Shown here: positions 51,774-59,638 of the stretch, piece by piece
How the letters are laid out: each line of letters opens with the position of its first letter
Position numbering within the stretch: the stretch's first letter is position 1
From: CAWVSB01 sp036960375
GTDB lineage: Bacteria; Pseudomonadota; Gammaproteobacteria; Pseudomonadales; CAWVSB01
Length of the DNA: 64,000 nt
Assembly (NCBI GenBank): GCA_036960375.1
Contig: JBALVY010000001.1
Coordinates: 806,001 to 870,000, forward strand
Direction of reading: 5' to 3'
Notes under the pieces: model-generated
The model's database searches: none
What the model was told of the DNA's origin: nothing
Seen by the model: only the letters and a program-made list of their open reading frames with translations
Translations under genes and position numbers: made by a program

Positions 51774-52956
51774 GTACCGTGGCAATAGACCGTGATAGGT
51801 AGTCAACATTATCAGGCGAAATTCCAGCGAGATTTATGCGGCTGGAGCCTACTACATAAATACCAAATTCATCTTGTAGGCGTTGTATTTGGTCGGTATC
51901 TATACCCAAAAAGGAGAACATACCATTTTGTGTCTTGATGAAGTTGAAGTCCCGATTTGCGCCATTGGCCGCTAGTTGATCAACAAACAGTTGGCGCATA
52001 CCGGCAATCCGATCGCGCATGGCTTTTAGTTCATCGTGCCACTGGGCGGTAAGCTCTTCTGAGCTTAGTATTGTTTCTACAATGGCCGCGCCATGCGCCG
52101 GTGGCATAGAGTAATTTACCCGCACCACAGTCAATAATACTGAAGCAATAATATTGGCAGCCGCGGCGTTTTTGCCAATAATTGAGCAAGCACCGATACG
52201 ATCCCGATATAGGCCAAAGTTTTTTGAGCAAGAGCTACAAATAATCATCTGCTCAACGGTGTCAGCCATTAATCTAAGGCCATAAGCGTCTATATCCAAG
52301 CCCTGACCAAAGCCTTGGTAAGCCATATCAACTACAGGTGTAAAACCCACCTCTTTGGCAAGCTGGGAAACTTGCTGCCATTGCTCTTTGTTCAAGTCCA
52401 TGCCGCTTGGGTTGTGGCAGCATGCATGCAATAGCACAGCATCATCTTTAGGTATCTGCCTTAATGCTTCTACCATACCGGCAAAATCCAGGCAGTTATT
52501 CTCATAATCATAGTAAGGGTAGGTTTTGACATTTAGACCCGCGGCGGTAAAAACGCCTTGGTGGTTTGCCCAGGTTGGGTTGCTTACCCAAATAGTCGCT
52601 CCAGGCTTGCATCTATTAATAAATTCGCCGGCTATGCGTAAAGCACCGGTACCACCTGGGGTCGATATGGTTCGAATACGGTTTTCGTTGATTACCTTGT
52701 GATCGCCCAAAATAAGCGCAGTCATTTTTTCATTAAATAAGGCCGAGCCGGCTGAACCCAGGTAGATTTTGCTCTTCTCGTTCTCAACACGAAACTGCTC
52801 AGCAGTTTTGACACAAGCTAAAACAGGCGTATGGCCTGCTTCATCTTTGTATATGCCAGGCCCGAGATCTATTTTATTCGGCTTACTGTCGGCTTTAAAT
52901 TTTACCGACAAGCCCAAAATGGGGTCTGCGGGTGGTTGCTGTAACTGTGAAAACAT
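51766..52956 (-). CDS. Aspartate/aromatic aminotransferase (AspC/TyrB type)
   Basis: A 396-residue class I aminotransferase: 'PPADPILGLSVKFKAD', 'NKIDLGPGIYKDEAGHTPVL', 'HACCHNPSGMDL', the PLP Lys in 'CSSCSKNFGLYRDRIG', the Arg that binds the distal carboxylate in 'VVRVNYSMPPAHGA' and the alpha-carboxylate Arg in 'SSRINLAGISPDN'. Dicarboxylic substrates are therefore likely. Beside a glutamate mutase, 3-methylaspartate is a candidate substrate besides aspartate. ATG at 52956 matches the AspC N-terminus; one at 52983 is an alternative. Confidence 0.92.
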   Translation of the reverse strand: MFSQLQQPPADPILGLSVKFKADSKPNKIDLGPGIYKDEAGHTPVLACVKTAEQFRVENEKSKIYLGSAGSALFNEKMTALILGDHKVINENRIRTISTPGGTGALRIAGEFINRCKPGATIWVSNPTWANHQGVFTAAGLNVKTYPYYDYENNCLDFAGMVEALRQIPKDDAVLLHACCHNPSGMDLNKEQWQQVSQLAKEVGFTPVVDMAYQGFGQGLDIDAYGLRLMADTVEQMIICSSCSKNFGLYRDRIGACSIIGKNAAAANIIASVLLTVVRVNYSMPPAHGAAIVETILSSEELTAQWHDELKAMRDRIAGMRQLFVDQLAANGANRDFNFIKTQNGMFSFLGIDTDQIQRLQDEFGIYVVGSSRINLAGISPDNVDYLSRSIATVLK

Positions 52957-53206
52957 ATGATTTAGTACCTTTTTATCCGCCATGTTTGATACATATGACC
53001 CATTGAGGTGATCAAATTAAGCGCTATAGAGCTGGTTGTGGATGGTAAGGCTGACGATTATACCCTAATTCGATGAGGGTGAAATCTCGCAGTATCATCT
53101 TTTGTGCTCTAATCTGGCTGGCTATTTTGAGCCCTTTTGGATTATATCGGTCTCCGAAGCGGTTTAATATTTGCTATCCTGCTTGTTTGTTTATTAGGTG
53201 TTTAGG

Positions 53207-53827
53207 ATGCATGTGAATGTGAGGCAAGCTCTGGTCGGTGATGTCGATGCCATGGTGCCACTGATATATAGCTCTGGGCCTGCGACATTTAATTACGTCT
53301 TTAGCCACCGGTATGAGAGCCAAGCGCAAGATTTTTTACGGGCGGCGTTTACCGATGGTAAAGGTCAGTTTGGCGCCAATACACATATCGCAATGGAAAG
53401 TGAAGGCAGAGTTGTTGCTGCGGGGACACTTTATAGCGGAGCGCAGCATATAGAGTATTTGCGCCACGGTGTGAGGCAAATGTGGCAGTTCTTTGGGCCG
53501 CGTAAGTTCTTCTCCTCGATATATTACGGGCTCAGGGTCGAATCTGTCGTCAAACCTCCACCGGGGAATGTGGCCTATCTTGCTCACCTGGGTGTGGCAC
53601 CAGAGTTGCGTGGTCAGGGTTTGGGGCGGCAGTTGATACATCATTTGTGTGATATGGCGCGCCAACAGGGTTTCACCAAGGCCGGTCTTGATGTGGCTGC
53701 AGATAACCCACGTGCACGGGTGCTGTATCTGGAGCTGGGTTTCACCTCTGTGGCCAATCACCGCGGCGGCTTGAGTAATCGTTTCGGCACCGTGGTCGAT
53801 CATGAGTATATGGAACTGCTTCTTTAG
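53207..53827 (+). CDS. GNAT-family N-acetyltransferase
   Basis: A 206-residue GNAT protein: 'NVRQALVGDVDAMVPLIYSSG' at the N-terminus and the acetyl-CoA loop 'LGVAPELRGQGLGRQLI' followed by 'AADNPRARVLYLELGF' near the C-terminus. The acceptor is unknown. ATG at 53207 is preferred over a GTG at 53198. Its stop overlaps the end of convergent comF by four bases. Confidence 0.85.
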   Translation: MHVNVRQALVGDVDAMVPLIYSSGPATFNYVFSHRYESQAQDFLRAAFTDGKGQFGANTHIAMESEGRVVAAGTLYSGAQHIEYLRHGVRQMWQFFGPRKFFSSIYYGLRVESVVKPPPGNVAYLAHLGVAPELRGQGLGRQLIHHLCDMARQQGFTKAGLDVAADNPRARVLYLELGFTSVANHRGGLSNRFGTVVDHEYMELLL

Positions 53828-54552
53828 TTATTGTGTCTGCCTGGCGGCGTGCGGGCCAGGCTCCAAATATCAACCCTGCTTGCTCCTGCGGCTAATAATG
53901 TGCGACTCAAAGCAGCAACCGTCTCCGTCGTCGTCACAACGTCGTCGACAATGGCAATATGCCGGTATTTTAGCTGGCGGCTAAGACCAAAAGCGTTGTT
54001 CATGTTTAGGCGGCGTTCACGGCGATTTAACTGCTGTTGCGATTGAGTGTGTCTGAGCCGTTTGGCCAGCCGTTTTTCAAGAGGAATATGCAGGGCTGAT
54101 GAGAGTTGGTGGGCAATGGCCTGCGCTTGATTAAAGCCGCGTTTATGCAATCGCTTCCAGTGTAATGGGACCGGGATAATTTGCTCGGGCATTGTGTCAT
54201 TCATATAGCGGCTTTCAATTCTGAGGGCGAGCAGGGTGCATAGAGTGGCGGCAACAGGTAGTTCGCCACTATATTTTAGTCGGTTGATAAGGCCAGAGCT
54301 GCTTTTGTCATAACGCATAAGGCTAATGGTTTTGACGAATGGCGGCGGGTATCGGCAGCAATGGCCGCAACGCGCTATCTCCGTTGTCATAGGTAAACCA
54401 CAAATGGCGCACTGATGGCGTATGAGCGAGAGTGACTGTTCGCAGTCAAAACACAGATCGAGCTTGCGATTACTGGCCTTTCTACACTGCAGGCAGTGTC
54501 CAGGCAGTATTTTATACAGCAAAGAGCGCCAAAAGTTGTTAACCATATTCAT
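53824..54552 (-). CDS. comF: ComF/GntX family phosphoribosyltransferase-like protein
   Basis: A 242-residue ComF protein: N-terminal zinc-binding cysteines ('CLQCRK', 'CFDCEQ', 'CAICGLP', 'CGHCC'), then the phosphoribosyltransferase-like domain with 'IPVPLHWKRLHKRGFNQAQAIAHQL' and the PRPP loop 'IAIVDDVVTTTETV'. In competent bacteria ComF helps bring ssDNA into the cytoplasm; in others it is linked to gluconate or DNA use. It is divergent from bioB, a conserved neighbourhood in gammaproteobacteria. Confidence 0.93.
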   Translation of the reverse strand: MNMVNNFWRSLLYKILPGHCLQCRKASNRKLDLCFDCEQSLSLIRHQCAICGLPMTTEIARCGHCCRYPPPFVKTISLMRYDKSSSGLINRLKYSGELPVAATLCTLLALRIESRYMNDTMPEQIIPVPLHWKRLHKRGFNQAQAIAHQLSSALHIPLEKRLAKRLRHTQSQQQLNRRERRLNMNNAFGLSRQLKYRHIAIVDDVVTTTETVAALSRTLLAAGASRVDIWSLARTPPGRHNN

Positions 54553-54653
54553 CCTTGAAGGTTGACAGCGGCTATATTGTCCGTAACATAGCGCCTACAC
54601 TTTAACGGATCAGTGGGCTATGTCTATGCCCGCTGAGTGCAGGACCTATATTT

Positions 54654-55712
54654 ATGAGCGCATCTTACGCAACACCTATTCGACATGACTGGACGGTGGC
54701 TGAAGTTCAGGCCTTGTTTGAACAGCCTTTTAACGACCTGATGTTTCAGGCGCAAACAGTTCATCGCCAATATTTTGATCCCAATGCGGTTCAGGTGAGT
54801 CAGTTGCTGTCTATTAAGACTGGAGCCTGTCCCGAAGACTGTAAATACTGCCCTCAAAGCAACCGTTATGACACCGGGCTTGAAAAAGAAAAGCTAATGT
54901 CTGTCGATCGAGTGATCGAAGAGGCTAGGGCGGCCAAACGTGGCGGTGCGTCTCGTTTCTGTATGGGTGCTGCGTGGCGTTCGCCAAAGAAAAAGGATAT
55001 GCCTTACGTTGTCAGCATGGTGAAAGGCGTCAAAGAACTGGGCCTCGAGACCTGTATGACTCTGGGGATGTTAACCTCAGATCAGTCTAGCGAGTTGGCT
55101 GAAGCGGGTTTGGACTATTACAATCACAATTTGGACACATCGCCGGAATTTTACGGCGATATCATTACCACCCGCACCTTTGGCGATCGTTTGAATACGC
55201 TGGAAAACGTGCGCCAGGCCGGTATGAAAGTATGCAGTGGCGGCATTGTGGGCATGGGCGAGTCGGCAAGGGATAGGGCTGGTTTGTTGGTGGCATTGTC
55301 TAATTTACCCTCACACCCGGATAGTGTACCGATTAATATGCTGGTTAAAGTAGAAGGAACACCATTGGCCGATGAGGCTAATCTCGAGCCTTTCGATTTT
55401 ATTCGCACTATCGCAGTGGCACGCATTATCATGCCGAAATCGCACGTGCGTTTATCGGCAGGGCGTGAGGAGATGAATGAGCAGATGCAGGCCATGGCAT
55501 TCATGGCTGGCGCAAATTCAATCTTCTATGGTGAAAAATTATTGACCACGGCAAACCCTTCAGAAAATACCGATATGGCTCTGTTTGCTAAATTGGGCAT
55601 TCATCCCATGGGAGTGAGTACCGAGCCCTCTCTTGACGAGCAAGAACACGCTCTGCAAGAGCGTCTGGTAGAGCAGGCGAACGATTCATTTTTTTATAAC
55701 GCTGCCCACTAA
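54654..55712 (+). CDS. bioB: Biotin synthase
   Basis: BioB inserts sulfur into dethiobiotin by radical SAM chemistry. The 352-residue product has the radical SAM cluster C59-C63-C66 in 'TGACPEDCKYCPQS', 'ARAAKRGGASRFCMGAAWR' and 'YNHNLDTSPEFY', and ligands for the auxiliary 2Fe-2S cluster ('SAGREEM' Arg). Length is normal. It starts the rightward biotin operon; bioF begins five bases after its stop. Confidence 0.97.
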   Translation: MSASYATPIRHDWTVAEVQALFEQPFNDLMFQAQTVHRQYFDPNAVQVSQLLSIKTGACPEDCKYCPQSNRYDTGLEKEKLMSVDRVIEEARAAKRGGASRFCMGAAWRSPKKKDMPYVVSMVKGVKELGLETCMTLGMLTSDQSSELAEAGLDYYNHNLDTSPEFYGDIITTRTFGDRLNTLENVRQAGMKVCSGGIVGMGESARDRAGLLVALSNLPSHPDSVPINMLVKVEGTPLADEANLEPFDFIRTIAVARIIMPKSHVRLSAGREEMNEQMQAMAFMAGANSIFYGEKLLTTANPSENTDMALFAKLGIHPMGVSTEPSLDEQEHALQERLVEQANDSFFYNAAH

Positions 55713-55717
55713 ACCCC

Positions 55718-56872
55718 GTGGAGCAAGATCTACAGCAGGGACTGTTTGAGCGCCAAAAGCAGTCTTTGTATCGTAATCGACGTCAACTAAGCTCACCCCA
55801 GGGGCCTGAAGTTGAAGTTGATGGTAAGCGCTTACTCCGCTTTTGCTCTAATGACTACCTTGGTTTGGCTAATCACCCTGAGCTTGCGGAAGCAATGATC
55901 ACGGCGGTGAAACGCTACGGTGTGGGCAGCGGGGCATCGCATTTGGTCTGCGGTCATACCGATGAACATCATGCTCTGGAGCAAGAGTTGGCTGCATTTA
56001 CCGGGCGCGACCGAGCAGTGCTGTTTTCAACCGGCTATATGGCCAATCAAGGTGTGATTACAGCACTACTTGGCAAGGCAGATTATATCTTTGAAGACAA
56101 ACTCAATCATGCCTCGCTACTTGACGGTGGGCTGCTGAGTGGGGCACGTTTTCAGCGTTTTTTACACAACGATCTTGAAAACCTGGAGGGTCGTTTGGCT
56201 CGGGCAGGTGATGGTCGTAAGCTGATTGCGGTCGACGGCGTATTCAGTATGGATGGCGACCAGGCGCCTTTGCCTGGTTTAGCTGCAATGGCGGATAAAT
56301 ACGATGCCACGCTACTGGTAGACGATGCCCACGGTTTGGGTGTATTGGGCGCAAATGGTGGAGGCAGTATTGAGGCTGCCGGCTTGAGTCAGCACGAAGT
56401 ACCTTTATTGATGGGCACGCTGGGTAAAGCTGTGGGCGTGTTTGGTGCTTTTGTGGCAGGCAGTGACAGCTTCATCGATCACTTGATTCAACACGCTCGA
56501 AGCTACATATATACCACCGCATTGCCACCAGCAGTCGCCGCAGCGGCCAGGGCCAGCCTAAAAGTGCAGGCGGAAGAAGGCTGGCGGCGCGAACATCTTG
56601 CTCATTTAGTCTCCTGTTTTCGAGCCGGGGTCAGTGATTTAGGTCTACCCCTGATGGATTCCGTATCACCAATCCAGCCCTTAATGGTGGGCGATAGTGA
56701 ACGTGCCATAGCGCTCAGTCAAAAACTCGAAGAGCTGGGTTTCTGGATTACCGCGATACGTCCACCTACCGTTGCAACGGGCAGTGCACGGTTGCGAATT
56801 ACACTATCAGCGGCACATAGTCTGGATCAGGTAGAGCAATTATTGGCGGCTCTGAAAAAGGTAGTGCAGTAA
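55718..56872 (+). CDS. bioF: 8-amino-7-oxononanoate synthase
   Basis: BioF condenses pimeloyl-ACP/CoA with alanine. The 384-residue alpha-oxoamine synthase has 'RFCSNDYLGLANHPEL', 'GSGASHLVCGHTDEHHALE', 'LLVDDAHGLGVLG' and the PLP Lys237 in 'LMGTLGKAVGVFGAF'. The start is a GTG at 55718 with a weak ribosome site, consistent with coupling to bioB. It shares its fold with kbl at 43.8 kb but has BioF-specific 'GHTDEHHALE'. Confidence 0.95.
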   Translation: MEQDLQQGLFERQKQSLYRNRRQLSSPQGPEVEVDGKRLLRFCSNDYLGLANHPELAEAMITAVKRYGVGSGASHLVCGHTDEHHALEQELAAFTGRDRAVLFSTGYMANQGVITALLGKADYIFEDKLNHASLLDGGLLSGARFQRFLHNDLENLEGRLARAGDGRKLIAVDGVFSMDGDQAPLPGLAAMADKYDATLLVDDAHGLGVLGANGGGSIEAAGLSQHEVPLLMGTLGKAVGVFGAFVAGSDSFIDHLIQHARSYIYTTALPPAVAAAARASLKVQAEEGWRREHLAHLVSCFRAGVSDLGLPLMDSVSPIQPLMVGDSERAIALSQKLEELGFWITAIRPPTVATGSARLRITLSAAHSLDQVEQLLAALKKVVQ

Positions 56873-56874
56873 AA

Positions 56875-58410
56875 GTGCTGACAGCTGCCGTTTTAACCAA
56901 GCGCGAACCTCTGATTTTGCTTCACGGCTGGGGCATGAACTCCAGCGTGTGGGCCGGTGTCATTGACGCACTTGGTGAGTATTTTGACGTGAGTGCATTG
57001 GATTTACCCGGTTACGGTGCCAATGTCGACGAGCCGTGTGATTACAGCTGGTCTTCATTGATGGTATGGCTTGAGGCCAAATTGCCAGCACGGGCACACC
57101 TTGTGGGTTGGTCCTTAGGTGGAAATATAGCTGCAGAGTATGCCTACCGGAATCCGGAGCGGGTATTATCCTTACAGACCGTTGCTACAAGCCCGAGCTT
57201 TGTGCAGCGTGAGGGATGGGCCTGCGCAATGGCTGCCGATACCTTTCAGGATTTTTTGTCTCAAGTAGAGACTGACCACCATGCCGCGCTGCTCCAATTT
57301 GCAGGCCTGCAGGCGATGGGTGACGAGGACAGTCGAAAAGTTATCCGCCAATTGCGGCTGGCGATAAAACAGGCGCCAGAACTAGAGCAGGGTGTTTTGC
57401 TCTCCAGTCTGACTTTATTGGGCGAGTTGGATCAGCGAGATGCTTGGTCCAGTATACAGCCACCACACGTACATTGGTTCGCCGAGCACGATAGTCTGGT
57501 ACCGCAGGCTGTCGCTTCAATTATTCCGGATAGTCTGATCCTCGCGGGTGTCGCTCATGCACCTATGCTATCCATGCCTGAGTATTTGATAGAGAATTTA
57601 CTGGGCTTTTACCGTCAGCAGGCGGCTAATACATTGCAGCGCGACAAGCGTCATGTGGCTGAGTCTTTTAGCCGTGCTGCGCCAACCTATGACTCGGCTG
57701 CGGAATTACAGCGTGAAGTCGCCAGAGCAAGTTTTACCAAGGTGAGTGCTGCTTCTGAAGAGGCAGTGGTAGAGCTCGGTTGTGGTACGGGGTACTCCTT
57801 GCCAGATTTACGCACGGCCTTTGCGCAGCAGCAATTAATAGCCGTAGATCTCGCTGAGGGCATGTTGCGCTTTGCACGTGACCATCATACCGACATCGAT
57901 CTGGACTGGCTGGTGGGTGACGCGGAGCAACTGCCCTTGGCCGATGATTCCGTTGGCATATTGTTTTCCAGTCTCGCGCTGCAATGGTGTGGTGATTTGA
58001 CTGGACTGTTTGTGGAGTTAAAACGGGTCTTGGCGCCGGGCGGGCAACTGGTATTTTCGACGCTACTGGATGGCACTCTGGGAGAGCTGCGAGAGGCTTG
58101 GTCTGATGTGGATGATCATGTGCATGTAAATCATTTTTTCAAGGCTGAGGACTGGCAGCTGGCTGCCAATGCTGCTGGCTTGAAGGGCAGTTGGGAGAGT
58201 GAAACGCGCGTTTTATATTACGACAAACTTCGTGATTTGGCTCAAGAGCTTAAATTAATCGGTGCGCACAATGTTAATCAAGGGCGTCCTGAGGGCATGA
58301 CTGGAAAGCAGGCGTATAAAAAGCTGTGTTCGTCCTATGAAACCTTCCGGGTAGCTCGGGGCCTGCCCGCCACCTATCAGGTTTTTTACGGAGTTCTACA
58401 TCATGAGTAA
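56875..58410 (+). CDS. bioHC: Fused BioH-BioC biotin biosynthesis protein
   Basis: One 511-residue chain joins two consecutive steps of pimelate synthesis. Residues 1-245 are BioH, an alpha/beta hydrolase with 'LLHGWGMNSSVW', nucleophile S80 in 'VGWSLGG', an Asp in 'AEHDSLVP' and a His in 'AGVAHAPML'. Residues from about 255 are BioC, a SAM methyltransferase with 'FSRAAPTYDSAAELQREVA', motif I 'VVELGCGTGYSLPDL' and 'LFSSLALQWCGD'. BioC caps malonyl-ACP as a methyl ester; BioH removes the ester when the chain is long enough. Such fusions are known from Saccharophagus and Teredinibacter. GTG start two bases after the bioF stop. Confidence 0.95.
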   Translation: MLTAAVLTKREPLILLHGWGMNSSVWAGVIDALGEYFDVSALDLPGYGANVDEPCDYSWSSLMVWLEAKLPARAHLVGWSLGGNIAAEYAYRNPERVLSLQTVATSPSFVQREGWACAMAADTFQDFLSQVETDHHAALLQFAGLQAMGDEDSRKVIRQLRLAIKQAPELEQGVLLSSLTLLGELDQRDAWSSIQPPHVHWFAEHDSLVPQAVASIIPDSLILAGVAHAPMLSMPEYLIENLLGFYRQQAANTLQRDKRHVAESFSRAAPTYDSAAELQREVARASFTKVSAASEEAVVELGCGTGYSLPDLRTAFAQQQLIAVDLAEGMLRFARDHHTDIDLDWLVGDAEQLPLADDSVGILFSSLALQWCGDLTGLFVELKRVLAPGGQLVFSTLLDGTLGELREAWSDVDDHVHVNHFFKAEDWQLAANAAGLKGSWESETRVLYYDKLRDLAQELKLIGAHNVNQGRPEGMTGKQAYKKLCSSYETFRVARGLPATYQVFYGVLHHE

Positions 58411-59095
58411 AGGTGTGTTCATAACAGGTACCGATACTGATGCAGGCAAAACTGTCGTCGCCTGTGGCATATTGCAGGGCATAGCCGATGAAGGCTATAG
58501 CACTGCAGCGGTAAAGCCTGTGGCTGCGGGATGTGAGCTGACGCCCGATGGTTTACGCAACGATGACGCTCTCGCTTTGATGAGTGCGATGACGGCAGAA
58601 ATACCGTATGCGCAGGTTAACCCTATCGCATTGGAAGCAGCCATGGCGCCGCATATTGCTGCGGAGAAATCAGGCAAACGCTTGGATATATCGCGGCTTG
58701 CAGGCTATTGTCGCGGTGTATTGATGGGCAGTCACGACTATGTGGTGATTGAAGGTGCAGGCGGTTGGCGGGTACCTGTTAATCCGGTGCAAACCCTGGC
58801 GGACTTGGCGAGAGAGCTTCGTTTGCCCGTGGTCTTAGTGGTAGGGCTGAAGCTGGGCTGTATCAATCACGCATTGCTCAGCGCAGAAGCGATCGCCGCC
58901 GATGGATTGGTACTGGCTGGCTGGGTAGCGAATACCGTTGACCCGGATATGGCCTGTCTTGAAGAAAACGTCGATAGTTTACGGCGCCGGCTACCTGCTC
59001 CCTGTTTGGGTGTTGTGCCGCGATTGGCGCAAGCTGATGCTAAATCAGTTGCCGCGCATCTAAATATAGAAGCCTTGTTGCGGCAACTGGGTTAA
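58403..59095 (+). CDS. bioD: Dethiobiotin synthetase
   Basis: BioD closes the ureido ring of dethiobiotin with CO2 and ATP. The 230-residue product has P-loop 'ITGTDTDAGKTVVACG' (residues 7-22), 'VKPVAAGCE', 'VVIEGAGGWRVPV' and 'LKLGCINHALLSAEAI'. Its ATG overlaps the end of bioHC by eight bases. It completes the set BioB, F, HC, D; bioA is not in the window. Confidence 0.95.
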   Translation: MSKGVFITGTDTDAGKTVVACGILQGIADEGYSTAAVKPVAAGCELTPDGLRNDDALALMSAMTAEIPYAQVNPIALEAAMAPHIAAEKSGKRLDISRLAGYCRGVLMGSHDYVVIEGAGGWRVPVNPVQTLADLARELRLPVVLVVGLKLGCINHALLSAEAIAADGLVLAGWVANTVDPDMACLEENVDSLRRRLPAPCLGVVPRLAQADAKSVAAHLNIEALLRQLG

Positions 59096-59127
59096 AATAA
59101 CAGGTATAGAATATAGCTGGCGAAACA

Positions 59128-59316
59128 ATGACTGAGCAAGAACGTAAATTATCAGATGAAGATATGGCCAGAGTAGAGGTCTATCTCAAAACCGGATACA
59201 ACGTAACCGATCGCAAGCCCTTCCGACCCTTTCGGCTGGCCCTGTTTCTTATTGGCGTGGTGACCTGTATCAGTGTTGGCAGTTTGTTAATCGCGAGACT
59301 GAACGGCATTTACTGA
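59128..59316 (+). CDS. Small inner-membrane protein, DUF3094 family
   Basis: A 62-residue protein with a charged N-terminal half ('SDEDMARVEVYLKTGYN', then 'RKPFRPF') and one hydrophobic helix ('LALFLIGVVTCISVGSLLIA'), which fits DUF3094, a one-pass membrane protein of pseudomonads and relatives. Function is unknown. It lies 32 bases after bioD and directly before tRNA-Pro. Confidence 0.8.
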   Translation: MTEQERKLSDEDMARVEVYLKTGYNVTDRKPFRPFRLALFLIGVVTCISVGSLLIARLNGIY

Positions 59317-59350
59317 TTTGTCGCTAAAGGGTTTTCAGCTGAATTAATAT

Positions 59351-59427
59351 CGGCGTGTAGCGCAGCCTGGTAGCGCACCTGTCTCGGGGTCAGGGGGTCG
59401 AAGGTTCAAATCCTTTCACGCCGACCA
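59351..59427 (+). tRNA. tRNA-Pro (anticodon CGG)
   Basis: A 77-base cloverleaf with encoded CCA. The acceptor arms CGGCGTG and CACGCCG pair fully; D arm GCGC-AGCCTGGTA-GCGC; T loop TTCAAAT. The anticodon arm is CCTGT-CTCGGGG-TCAGG, giving anticodon CGG at 34-36. The last stem pair (31-39) is T-T instead of a Watson-Crick pair, and the loop is G-rich after the anticodon. Confidence 0.93.
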
Positions 59428-59638
59428 AATACCACTCTCATATCGTCTCTTAAAGCCTAAAATTCCACGCAATTACTAGCTTTAGTTGGTTGGGTATAGA
59501 TACCCTCTGCGCTATCGTAGGGGCGAACGTTTTGCTGTGGCAGCGGTACGAGCTATATATTATGGTGGTTGTTAAAAAACACTCACAGGTCGACAAATGA
59601 GCCATCGATCGATGGTCGGCCCTCGGAGGGGCAATGCA

